DNA from: an uncultured Collinsella sp.
GTDB taxonomy: Bacteria > Actinomycetota > Coriobacteriia > Coriobacteriales > Coriobacteriaceae
Assembly: GCA_900555355.1 (NCBI GenBank)
Contig: USKV01000025.1
Coordinates: 1 to 11,868, forward strand
Direction: 5' to 3'
DNA: 11,868 nt
Program-made: the position numbers and the translations under genes
The notes under the pieces: model-generated
The model's database searches: none
Seen by the model: the letters and a program-made list of their open reading frames with translations, nothing else
What the model was told of the DNA's origin: nothing
Part shown: positions 1 to 6,567 of the stretch, one piece after another
How positions within the stretch are numbered: position 1 is the stretch's first letter
How the letters are laid out: each line of letters opens with the position of its first letter

Positions 1-2
1 AG

Positions 3-638
3 CTCGTAATGATCGGGCCTTCCGGCTCGGGTAAATCGACGCTCATCCGTTGCGTCGATTATCTGGAGGAGCCCACGTCGGGCGAGGTCGTCATCGACGG
101 TACGCCGCTCACCAAAAAGAACCACCTGGAAATGGCTCGCAAGTACAGCTCCATGGTGTTTCAGCAGTTCAACCTGTATCCCAACATGACGGTGCTGGGC
201 AACCTGACGCTCGCGCCCATCAAACTGCAAAAGAAGAGCAAGGAGGAGGCGACCGAGATCGCCATCGCTGCGCTCAAGCGCGTCGGCATGGCACATAAGG
301 CCGGCGAGTATCCGCAGAATCTCTCGGGTGGTCAGCAGCAGCGCATCGCCATCGCCCGTGCCCTGTGCACCAAGCAACCTATCATCCTGTTTGACGAGCC
401 GACCTCGGCACTCGACCCCGAGATGGTCCAGGAAGTCCTGGACGTTATGATTGAGCTCGCGCAGGAGGACATCACCATGATCTGCGTGACGCACGAGATG
501 GGCTTTGCACGCCAGGTGGCCGACCGCGTCATCTTTATGGAGGACGGTCGCATTCTGGAGGAGGGCACGCCCGAGCACTTCTTCGATAACCCCGAGAACC
601 CGCGCTGCCGCGAGTTCCTGTCCAAGATTCTGCACTAG
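3..638 (+). CDS. Polar amino-acid ABC transporter ATP-binding protein (5' partial)
   Basis: This is the ATPase subunit of an amino-acid importer of the GlnQ/GluA class, which drives uptake by ATP hydrolysis at the inner face of the membrane. The reading frame is open to the left window edge, and the first visible residues are L-V-M-I-G. The ATG at 9 is therefore internal, and roughly 30 N-terminal residues are missing compared with the usual ~240. Counting from that internal Met, the Walker A motif GPSGSGKST is at residues 3-11. The Q-loop FQQFN is near 51, the signature LSGGQ at 105-109, Walker B ILFDE at 126-130 and the switch histidine (VTHEM) at 162. The motifs are complete, so the protein should be active. 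The lipoprotein and permease genes follow closely on the same strand, which fixes its role. The exact substrate (glutamate, glutamine or aspartate) cannot be read from the sequence. Confidence 0.95.
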   Translation, partial: LVMIGPSGSGKSTLIRCVDYLEEPTSGEVVIDGTPLTKKNHLEMARKYSSMVFQQFNLYPNMTVLGNLTLAPIKLQKKSKEEATEIAIAALKRVGMAHKAGEYPQNLSGGQQQRIAIARALCTKQPIILFDEPTSALDPEMVQEVLDVMIELAQEDITMICVTHEMGFARQVADRVIFMEDGRILEEGTPEHFFDNPENPRCREFLSKILH

Positions 639-646
639 GCGCGGTG

Positions 647-1522
647 ATGGACATGACGGATATGACGAGGGCGGCCGTGTCGCGCCGTCACTTTTTGCAG
701 CTGGCGGGCGCCGGCATGCTCGCGTTGACGGGGACCGCGCTTACCGGTTGTGGCAACTCCACCAGTGGCGAGGGCTCCGACAAGGGGTCCAAGCTTGCGG
801 CCATTAAGTCGCGTGGCCATCTGAATGCCGGCGTTAAGAAGGATGTTCCCGGCTACGGCTATTACGACACCGCCAAGGGCCGCTTTGAGGGCATGGAAGT
901 CGATTTGTGCTACCAGATCGCCGCTGCCGTCTTTGGCGTGAGCTACAAGGAGGCCCGCGCCCAGGAGCTTGTCGAGTTTACCGACGTAACGCCCAAGACG
1001 CGCGGCCCACTGATCGATAACGGCCAGCTCGACGTGGTCGCGGCGACCTACACCATCACCGACGAGCGCAAGAAGAGCTGGGATTTCTCGACGCCGTACC
1101 GCACCGACTACGTGGGACTCATGGTCAAGAAGCGTTCGGGCTTTACCTCGATTGAGGACCTGGACGGCAAGGTTATTGGCGTGAGCCAGGGTGCCACCAC
1201 GCAGGGCCTGATCGAGCAGATGATCAAGGACAACGGCTTTAGCTGCAAGCCCGAGTTTAGGGCCTTTAGCGGCTACCCCATCATCAAGAGTTCGCTCGAC
1301 GCCGGCAATATCGACGTCTTTGCCATGGACCGCTCCACGCTGGCCGGTTACATGAACGAGACCGTTGAGCTGCTGCAGCCCGAAGTCAAGTTTGGCGAGC
1401 AGGGCTACGGCGTGGCGACCAAGAAGGGCTGCGACCTTTCGGCCGTGGTCGATCAGGTGATTCGCGATCGCCTGGCCGATGGCTGGCTCGACCAAGAGGT
1501 CAAGACCTGGGGTCTTGTATAG
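647..1522 (+). CDS. Amino-acid ABC transporter substrate-binding lipoprotein (Tat-type signal)
   Basis: This is a family 3 solute-binding protein (GlnH/GluB type), the extracellular receptor of the importer, about 291 residues long. The N-terminus has a twin-arginine motif, SRRHFLQ, with the arginines at residues 13-14. A hydrophobic stretch and a lipobox LTGC with the cysteine at residue 35 follow. It is thus probably exported folded by the Tat system and then lipid-anchored. The mature part has the expected family pattern: an early GYGYYD and FEGMEVDLC segment, a FTDVTPKTRGPLIDNGQLDVV segment around the ligand pocket, and a DFSTPY block. The gene begins 8 nt after the ATPase stop. A GTG at 644 and in-frame ATGs at 653 and 662 are alternative starts, and no strong ribosome-binding site decides between them. 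Confidence 0.93.
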   Translation: MDMTDMTRAAVSRRHFLQLAGAGMLALTGTALTGCGNSTSGEGSDKGSKLAAIKSRGHLNAGVKKDVPGYGYYDTAKGRFEGMEVDLCYQIAAAVFGVSYKEARAQELVEFTDVTPKTRGPLIDNGQLDVVAATYTITDERKKSWDFSTPYRTDYVGLMVKKRSGFTSIEDLDGKVIGVSQGATTQGLIEQMIKDNGFSCKPEFRAFSGYPIIKSSLDAGNIDVFAMDRSTLAGYMNETVELLQPEVKFGEQGYGVATKKGCDLSAVVDQVIRDRLADGWLDQEVKTWGLV

Positions 1523-1547
1523 GCACATCGTCCAAGGAAGGAATCAA

Positions 1548-2294
1548 ATGCTCGAAGGATTATTTGACGCCGACCGTTGGTCGACGACATTTCAAAACAT
1601 GGGGCCCTTCTGGGAGGGCTTTGGCGTGACGCTGCAAGTGGTCGTTGCCGGTCTACTGCTGTCGCTGGTACTGGGCACGCTGCTGGGCGTGTTCTCTACC
1701 ACTCGCTCGCGCGTGCTGCGCGCCATAAGCCGCGTGTACGTGGAGTTTTACCAGAACACCCCGTTGCCCGTGCAGGTGCTCTTTATGTACATGGCCGGTC
1801 CGCAGTTTTTGCAGGCCATAACCGGTGCCGATCAGCCGGTGCGCATCGCGCCGTTCGTGCTGGGCTTCTTGGGTGTGGGCCTGTATCACGCGGCCTACAT
1901 TTCGGAGGTCATCCGCACTGGTATCGAGGCGGTTCCGCGCGGTCAGATGGAGGCGGCCCAGAGCCAGGGCTTCACCCGTGCGCAGGCGTACTGGTACATC
2001 GTGCTGCCCCAGACATTCAAGATCATTCTGCCGCCGCTGTGTAACCAGGCACTCAACCTGGTCAAGAACACGTCGGTGCTGGCGCTTGTGGCCGGCGGCG
2101 ACCTTATGTACCGTTCCGACAACTTTGTGAGTCTGTACGGTTACCTGCAGGGATACATCGTCTGCTGCCTTATGTACTTCATCATCTGCTTTCCGCTCGC
2201 CATGCTGGTGCAGTGGCTCGAGCGCCGCTCCAAGGAGCGTCCGCGCGGCGTGAGCCTGGCCGAGCTGGGGCTCGACAACGTAGAGGAGGCCTAG
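1548..2294 (+). CDS. Amino-acid ABC transporter permease (first of two)
   Basis: This is a membrane subunit of the importer, 248 residues, of the HisM/GluC family. The start at 1548 is preferred because AAGGAAGG (1534-1541) lies at good ribosome-binding distance. The in-frame ATG at 1479 would overlap the upstream gene by 44 nt. About five membrane segments are visible, beginning with a long one near residues 25-50. The cytoplasmic EAA loop that contacts the ATPase reads VPRGQMEAAQSQGF, followed by YIVLPQ. A conserved block LNLVKNTSVLALV is typical of the family. It pairs with the permease encoded immediately downstream. Confidence 0.94.
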   Translation: MLEGLFDADRWSTTFQNMGPFWEGFGVTLQVVVAGLLLSLVLGTLLGVFSTTRSRVLRAISRVYVEFYQNTPLPVQVLFMYMAGPQFLQAITGADQPVRIAPFVLGFLGVGLYHAAYISEVIRTGIEAVPRGQMEAAQSQGFTRAQAYWYIVLPQTFKIILPPLCNQALNLVKNTSVLALVAGGDLMYRSDNFVSLYGYLQGYIVCCLMYFIICFPLAMLVQWLERRSKERPRGVSLAELGLDNVEEA

Positions 2295-2297
2295 CGC

Positions 2298-2936
2298 ATG
2301 GAAATCTTCAACGCGACCAACCTGCTCTACATTTGGGGCGGCTTTGTTAAGACGATCGAGATCTCGGCGCTGTCGATCTTTTTCTCGCTCATCTTTGGCA
2401 CGGTGCTGGCGCTCGTTAAAAGCTATGCGCCCCGCCCGTTCCGTATTTTGGTGAGCGCCTATATCGAGCTGTTCCGTTGCACGCCGAACCTGCTGTGGAT
2501 CCTGTTTATCTACTTTACGGTGCAGGGTTTGGACATTGTGATTTCGACCATCGCCTTTACGCTGTTTACCAGCGCTGTTATGGCCGAGATTGTGCGCGGC
2601 GGCCTCAACTCGATTCCGCGCGGCCAGTTTGAGGCGGCGCAGAGCCAGGGCTTTGGCTTCTTTGCCACCATGCGCTACATCATTCTGCCGCAGACGTTTA
2701 AGACGATCATTCCGGCGCTGTTTAGCCAGTGCACAACCGTCATTAAGGACAGCTCGTATCTTTCGGGCATTAACGTGGCCGAGCTCATGTACACGGCAAA
2801 CGTCGTGATGGCCCACGCGATCGACCTGTCGCAGGTGCTTATGCTCTACGGCCTGGTGTTTGCGATGTACTTTGTGCTCAACTTTGGTATCTCGTTGCTG
2901 GTTCGCGCATATCAAAGGCGAATGGTGGCAGCGTAG
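2298..2936 (+). CDS. Amino-acid ABC transporter permease (second of two)
   Basis: This is the partner membrane subunit, 212 residues, of the GluD/HisQ type. It starts 3 nt after the previous stop. The ribosome-binding site GAGGAGG (2284-2290) lies inside the end of the upstream gene, so the two permeases are translationally coupled. The EAA loop reads IPRGQFEAAQSQGFGF followed by YIILPQTFK, nearly parallel to the first permease, as expected for a heterodimeric channel. About five hydrophobic helices are seen. It is slightly shorter than its partner but has no missing core motif. Confidence 0.94.
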   Translation: MEIFNATNLLYIWGGFVKTIEISALSIFFSLIFGTVLALVKSYAPRPFRILVSAYIELFRCTPNLLWILFIYFTVQGLDIVISTIAFTLFTSAVMAEIVRGGLNSIPRGQFEAAQSQGFGFFATMRYIILPQTFKTIIPALFSQCTTVIKDSSYLSGINVAELMYTANVVMAHAIDLSQVLMLYGLVFAMYFVLNFGISLLVRAYQRRMVAA

Positions 2937-2939
2937 AAT

Positions 2940-2966
2940 GTGGCAAAGGGACAGCCCCTTTGTCAC
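2940..2966 (+). repeat. Short hairpin, GGGACAG repeat family (copy A)
   Basis: An 11-bp stem pairs GTGGCAAAGGG (2940-2950) with CCCTTTGTCAC (2956-2966), with one G-T pair and a 5-nt ACAGC loop. It sits between the second permease and the kinase-like gene. There is no T-run, so it may act as an mRNA-stabilising or attenuating hairpin rather than a full terminator. The core CAAAGGG-ACAG recurs at 3615-3654 and, in the opposite orientation, at 6447-6489. Confidence 0.6.
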
Positions 2967-2984
2967 ATAGAGAAAGGAATCGCG

Positions 2985-3608
2985 ATGAGCGATCTGGAGA
3001 ACAAGAAGAATCCTGTGGTCATTACCATCGCGCGCGACTTTGGCGCCGAGGGCCACGAGATTGGTCGCATGCTTGCCGACGAGTTGGGGATTCCGCTGTA
3101 CGATAACGAGCTGCTGGTGCGTGCGTCGCTGCGCGCGGGCGAGTCGCTCGATAAGATGGCCGCCTACGACGAGCGCCTGGCCGTGGAGAACATGGCGTTC
3201 CTGCCCGACCGCTACGATGCGCGCTCGTACTCGGACAAGTTGTTCCAAAAGATGAGCCAGGTGATTTTGGATCTGGGCGAGACCGAGAGCTGCATTATCG
3301 AAGGCCGCCTGTCCGATTACCTGTTGCGTAACAACCCCAACCACATTGCCGTGTTGGTGACCGCTCCCTTTGAGGACCGCGTCGAGATTGTGCGCAAGAA
3401 GCGCGGACTTAACAAAAAGAAGGGCGCCAAGCTGGTCAAACAGCAGCAGAAGGCGCGCGAGGCGTTCTATAAGCGCTACAGTGCCGGCAAGTGGAAGATG
3501 ACGAGCGGTAAAGACATCGTCGTCAACCGCGCCAAGCTGGGCCGCGAAGGCTGCAAAGACGTCATCGCCGCTGCCTACCGCTACAAGGTAGCGCAGCTCG
3601 AAGGCTAG
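2985..3608 (+). CDS. Cytidylate kinase-like family protein
   Basis: This 207-residue protein resembles the cytidylate-kinase-like family (Pfam Cytidylate_kin2), cytosolic P-loop proteins whose physiological substrate is mostly unproven. The start at 2985 is chosen because AGAAAGGA (2971-2978) precedes it; the earlier in-frame start at 2940 lies inside the hairpin. Near the N-terminus, ITIARDFGAEGHEIGRMLA is the family's phosphate-binding region. It lacks the usual Walker A lysine, as is common in this family. The LGIPLYD segment follows, and EGRLSDYLL matches the conserved GR-x-x-DY block. The C-terminal half is rich in lysine and arginine (RKKRGLNKKKGAK). It sits 48 nt downstream of the transporter operon, so it may be read from the same transcript, but no functional link to transport is evident. 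Confidence 0.85.
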   Translation: MSDLENKKNPVVITIARDFGAEGHEIGRMLADELGIPLYDNELLVRASLRAGESLDKMAAYDERLAVENMAFLPDRYDARSYSDKLFQKMSQVILDLGETESCIIEGRLSDYLLRNNPNHIAVLVTAPFEDRVEIVRKKRGLNKKKGAKLVKQQQKAREAFYKRYSAGKWKMTSGKDIVVNRAKLGREGCKDVIAAAYRYKVAQLEG

Positions 3609-3614
3609 CCGATC

Positions 3615-3660
3615 AAAACCACCACAAAGGGGACAGCACCTTTGTGGTGGTTTTTGTTTT
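3615..3660. terminator. Bidirectional Rho-independent terminator, GGGACAG family (copy B)
   Basis: A perfect 16-bp stem (AAAACCACCACAAAGG at 3615-3630 with its complement at 3639-3654) closes an 8-nt GGACAGCA loop. A T-rich run follows on the plus strand (3651-3660), and the A-rich left arm gives a T-run on the minus strand. It lies between two convergent genes, right after the kinase-like gene and at the stop codon of the minus-strand regulator. It can therefore terminate both. Confidence 0.88.
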
Positions 3661-4537
3661 AGGCAGAGGGGAAGGCTTTGGCGAGACCGGCGCGCGTCTG
3701 CGTGTCGGTCTTTTGGTAGATAGAGCTCAGGTGGCGCTGTACCATGCGCATCGAGATGCCGAGCTCCTCGGCGACCTGCTTGAGCGGGCGTTCATCCTGG
3801 GTCACGGCCATGAGCACGTCGACTTCGCGCGGGGTGAGAGCGTGGTTGGCGATGAAGGCCTGGCGTTGCTCCTCGATGGTGGGGGCGGCGAGCGCCTCCT
3901 CGGCAAGCTGTTGATGTTTACGCTCCTGCTCGGTTTGGGGTAGGCGGAACAGGCCGGCTGCCACGAATGCCGCGCAGGCGGCGACGAGCAGTACAAGCGC
4001 GCCGATCATAATGAGGGCAACGTTGCCCGAGGTCACGAGAGCAAGCGAGATGCCCGATGTAGTGAACGCGCATGCATTGTTGGCGGCGCGTCCCATGCCG
4101 GCCCAGAGGGCGGGCGCATGCATGCGCGGTGCCAACTGCGTAAAGGTGGCGGTAAAGAACGTGACAAAAAAGCCCGAGCTCAGGTAAAAGACGACAAGGC
4201 CCAGGTTGGGATCGGCGCCGGCCTCCACGGCCAGGATGGAAATGGTCGAGAGCACGGCGATGCCGAGCATGACAAGTCCCATGTAGCGGCGCTCGGCAAG
4301 ATCAAAGATAACACCGGCGGCAAGGCCGCTTGCCGCCAAAAAGAGGCGCGGCCAGGTCTGCACGGCAATGGTGCCGTGGGCGTTGGAGAGTGTGACCACG
4401 TTGTCGAGGGTCGAGAACAAGCAGGCAAGAATCATGACGAGCGCGATGCTCCAGCATGCCTGTTTGGCGAGGGCATGAGAGGGCTCAACAAAGGGATTGA
4501 TGGCAGGCCTTTCGGGGGGCGCGCTTGGCAATCGCAT
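3659..4537 (-). CDS. Membrane-anchored LuxR-family transcriptional regulator, about six membrane segments
   Basis: A 292-residue protein combines a hydrophobic N-terminal region with a C-terminal LuxR-type DNA-binding domain. Likely membrane helices lie near residues 27-50, 62-80, 85-106, 111-135, 143-170 and 172-198. The helix-turn-helix (about 232-288) begins with LTPREVDVL and includes LGISMRMVQRHLSSIYQKT, the usual recognition-helix pattern. No phosphoreceiver domain is present. Coriobacteriia are known to carry many such proteins, usually with about 12 helices; this one has only half that, so it is short for the type. The start at 4537 has a modest AAAAGG signal upstream. The longer reading frame from 4711 would cross the divergent gene and starts with non-hydrophobic sequence, so it is rejected. 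The regulator is divergent from the surface-protein gene at 4652 and is inferred to control it. Confidence 0.85.
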   Translation of the reverse strand: MRLPSAPPERPAINPFVEPSHALAKQACWSIALVMILACLFSTLDNVVTLSNAHGTIAVQTWPRLFLAASGLAAGVIFDLAERRYMGLVMLGIAVLSTISILAVEAGADPNLGLVVFYLSSGFFVTFFTATFTQLAPRMHAPALWAGMGRAANNACAFTTSGISLALVTSGNVALIMIGALVLLVAACAAFVAAGLFRLPQTEQERKHQQLAEEALAAPTIEEQRQAFIANHALTPREVDVLMAVTQDERPLKQVAEELGISMRMVQRHLSSIYQKTDTQTRAGLAKAFPSA

Positions 4538-4651
4538 GCTCGTTGCCTTTTGCGCTGGCAGGTGCGCCACATGAGAATTTGTGCCCCGGGATCCGGATAT
4601 CTTCCCGTAACATGGTGTTACAGAAGCACCCCTTACGACAAGGAGGCTCAT
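4538..4651. promoter_or_regulatory. Divergent promoter region with a GTAACA/TGTTAC dyad
   Basis: This 114-bp gap separates the regulator and the surface-protein gene. A perfect 6-bp inverted repeat, GTAACA-TGG-TGTTAC, occupies 4607-4621, about 30 bp before the plus-strand start. A strong ribosome-binding site AAGGAGG (4640-4646) follows. I could not identify convincing -35/-10 pairs. The dyad is a candidate operator for the adjacent LuxR-type protein, but this is inference. Confidence 0.45.
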
Positions 4652-6241
4652 ATGCGAAAGCAAATCCATGACAACCCAATCGACCACGGCCGCGCGTGCG
4701 CGCTCTCTCACGGAATGTGGCGTCGCGTGGGCGCCAAGCTCGCCTGCGCGGGGGCTTGCGCGCTCATGGTCGGTCAGCTGCTGCTACCCAGCGTGGCGCT
4801 CGCCGCCAAATGGGTCAACGTCGGCGGCACGCAGTACAACAAGGGCGCCGGCGACGAGGCCGGAACGTGGTCCTGGGACGGCGCCGACGACATGAAGCTC
4901 AATGGCTACAACGGCGCCGGTATCAGCGCTCAGGGCAACCTCAATATCGGCGTGACGGGCACCAACACCGTAACGGCCGATTCCTTGCAGAGCGCTATCG
5001 AGGTCAAGGACGGCAACCTTGCCATCACGGGGGAGGGAACCCTCAACGCGACGGCCGAACCACAGAAGAGCAGGAGCGCTGTTAAGGTCGAGTGCGGTAG
5101 CCTCGCCATCTCGGGCGACGTGACTCTCAACGCGACGGCCGGGACCGATACGATAGCGGTTTCGGGGGACGGTAAGGCCGGCGGCGACGTGGACATCCGC
5201 GGTGCCAACGTTAACGTGACGGCAACGAACAAAGTGCCTCATACCATCGGCATTCATACGCGGGCAGGCAACATAACCATTAACGAGGGCGCCGACGTCC
5301 ACGTCGAGGCGGAGGCGAATGGGGGGCTCAATGCCGTTGCAGTCTATGCCGAAAACATCTCCTCCGAGCATGGAGGCCGCATCGCGGTGGATAACGCAAA
5401 ATTAGATGCGGCGGCGCGTAATGCAAACATGTTGTCGGTCGCCCTGTATTCGTCCGGGGGTAAGGATACATATTTGAGTATTACCAACGGGGCGGATGCT
5501 ACGCTCGTGGCGAGTGATAGTGTCGAGGTTTTGGATGGTGTTTGGATGCGCGCGCAGGACGGCGTGTCGCGGGTGCTCGTCGAGAATTCGAGCCTTACAG
5601 TTCGATGCGGTGACGGAACTGGCCACAGTCGTAAACATGGCTACGGAATATATTCCCAGTCCGGCTCCCAGTCCGCCATCCCTCGAATTGACATCATTAA
5701 TTCAAATGTTGAGGTGTCGGGTAATGCAGCGGCAATCTACGCTGTCAATCAAGGTGATGCAGCCCCTTGTCTCTCAATTGATGGCGGATCGGTAGTTACG
5801 ACTCCCGCCGGCGGCACTGTGCGAGAAACTACGGGAAACGGACTCGTCATCGGTGCTGCCGGGTCGTCCACTATCCAGGATGTTAGGACCTCCGACGAGG
5901 TTGCCCGCAGCGTGGTAATCAGCTCCGGAGATGCGGTCGAGCCTGAGCCCACGCCGCAGCCTGAGCCTACCCCGGCTCCCACGCCGCAGCCAGGCGGCGG
6001 AAGTGAGACTGGCACGCCGTCCGTGACGCTGACTCAGGTGAGTTCCACGACTGCTGCCTCCAAGCCGGCCGCGACAACTACCGCGACCAAGACGGTAGAG
6101 AAAACCACGCAGGCCAAGAAGGGCGATGCTGTCCTGGCTACCACGGGGGATACCACCGCGATGACGGTCGCCGCCCTAGGCATCGCCGGCGCAACCGTAG
6201 CCGCCGCCGGCATCGCCGCAACCAAGCGCCGCAAGCGCTAG
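4652..6241 (+). CDS. Secreted cell-wall-anchored beta-helix-like surface protein with LATTG sorting signal
   Basis: This 529-residue protein is predicted to be exported and covalently attached to the cell wall. The start at 4652 follows a strong AAGGAGG signal; the reading frame extends upstream to 4118, but that part is antisense to the regulator. A long signal peptide (about residues 1-51) has a charged N-region, a hydrophobic core ending LLLPSVALA, and a probable cut before AKWV. Residues ~60-425 contain repeated short strands of the type GNLNIGVTGTNTVTA, GNLAITGEGTLNATA and GSLAISGDVTLNATA, which suggest a right-handed beta-helix. Residues ~430-447 are a Pro/Glu/Gln/Thr linker (EPTPQPEPTPAPTPQP). 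The C-terminus has LATTGD at 495-500, a hydrophobic helix and a KRRKR tail, which is a classic sorting signal with Ala in place of Pro. Ligand and role are unknown; adhesion or glycan binding is possible. Base composition falls somewhat in the stretch 5380-5790. Confidence 0.87.
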   Translation: MRKQIHDNPIDHGRACALSHGMWRRVGAKLACAGACALMVGQLLLPSVALAAKWVNVGGTQYNKGAGDEAGTWSWDGADDMKLNGYNGAGISAQGNLNIGVTGTNTVTADSLQSAIEVKDGNLAITGEGTLNATAEPQKSRSAVKVECGSLAISGDVTLNATAGTDTIAVSGDGKAGGDVDIRGANVNVTATNKVPHTIGIHTRAGNITINEGADVHVEAEANGGLNAVAVYAENISSEHGGRIAVDNAKLDAAARNANMLSVALYSSGGKDTYLSITNGADATLVASDSVEVLDGVWMRAQDGVSRVLVENSSLTVRCGDGTGHSRKHGYGIYSQSGSQSAIPRIDIINSNVEVSGNAAAIYAVNQGDAAPCLSIDGGSVVTTPAGGTVRETTGNGLVIGAAGSSTIQDVRTSDEVARSVVISSGDAVEPEPTPQPEPTPAPTPQPGGGSETGTPSVTLTQVSSTTAASKPAATTTATKTVEKTTQAKKGDAVLATTGDTTAMTVAALGIAGATVAAAGIAATKRRKR

Positions 6242-6279
6242 GCTTTTGGTGGCAGCGCCCATTCTCGGCTTTTACAAAA

Positions 6280-6339
6280 TCTCGATCTGTAACACCAAAC
6301 CTGATAGTTGGGCTCTAGGTGTTACAGATTGAGACGAAC
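6280..6339. repeat. 60-nt dyad repeat, copy 1
   Basis: Arms TCTCGATCTGTAACA (6280-6294) and TGTTACAGATTGAGA (6320-6334) are inverted repeats with a single G-T mismatch and a 25-nt spacer. In this copy the adjacent CC/GG extends the stem. The unit is repeated 81 nt downstream at exactly the same length. It lies in the 326-bp gap after the surface-protein gene; no T-run follows, so it does not look like a standard terminator. Confidence 0.75.
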
Positions 6340-6360
6340 TGTTCAGCCGCTAACCTAACG

Positions 6361-6420
6361 TCTCGATCTGTAACACGTGGCGAGGAATTTGGTCTCTAAC
6401 TGTTACAGATTGAGACAAAC
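6361..6420. repeat. 60-nt dyad repeat, copy 2
   Basis: This is a second direct copy of the unit at 6280, with identical left-arm sequence, the same 25-nt spacer length and the same right arm (6401-6415). The first part of the spacer differs between copies while TTGG-CTCTA near its end is shared. Conservation of arms and length with divergence inside the spacer suggests selection on structure or on a paired binding site. Confidence 0.75.
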
Positions 6421-6434
6421 GTCGGAATCGGTTC

Positions 6435-6497
6435 GCCGACCAGGCCCCCAACCACCACAAAGGTGCCTGTCCCCATCGTGGTGGTTGGGTGGTCGGC
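6435..6497. repeat. Long interrupted hairpin, GGGACAG repeat family (copy C, reversed)
   Basis: A 12-bp perfect inner stem (CCCAACCACCAC at 6447-6458 with GTGGTGGTTGGG at 6478-6489) carries a loop containing AAAGGTGCCTGTCCCC. Outside it, GCCGACCA (6435-6442) pairs with TGGTCGGC (6490-6497), leaving a 4-nt bulge. The loop is the reverse complement of the GGGACAG core seen at 2940 and 3615. No T-run follows, so terminator function is uncertain. Confidence 0.65.
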
Positions 6498-6501
6498 ATA
6501 G

Positions 6502-6540
6502 AAAAAGTCCCCGCCGGGCCTGTGCTCGACGGGGACTTTG
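6502..6540 (-). terminator. Rho-independent terminator of the nfnA-nfnB operon
   Basis: Read on the minus strand, AAAGTCCCCG pairs with CGGGGACTTT (10 bp; plus positions 6530-6539 and 6504-6513) and a T-run (6502-6506) follows. It lies 28 nt past the stop codon of the transhydrogenase large subunit and is correctly placed to end that operon. Confidence 0.85.
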
Positions 6541-6567
6541 CCGTTTGGTGGTTAGCGCTGTGGGTGA

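Noticed and set aside
635..1528. A 297-residue minus-strand open frame
   Set aside because: It is fully antisense to the binding-protein gene, which has clear family motifs.
1653..3344. A 563-residue open frame on the minus strand
   Set aside because: It lies opposite the two permeases and the kinase-like gene, has His/Arg/Gln-rich shadow composition, and shows no domain.
4118..4651. Upstream extension of the surface-protein frame
   Set aside because: It is antisense to the regulator, non-hydrophobic, and the start at 4652 has a strong ribosome-binding site followed by a signal peptide.
6280..6420. CRISPR array
   Set aside because: Only two units, each an internal dyad with a spacer inside the repeat, and no cas genes nearby.
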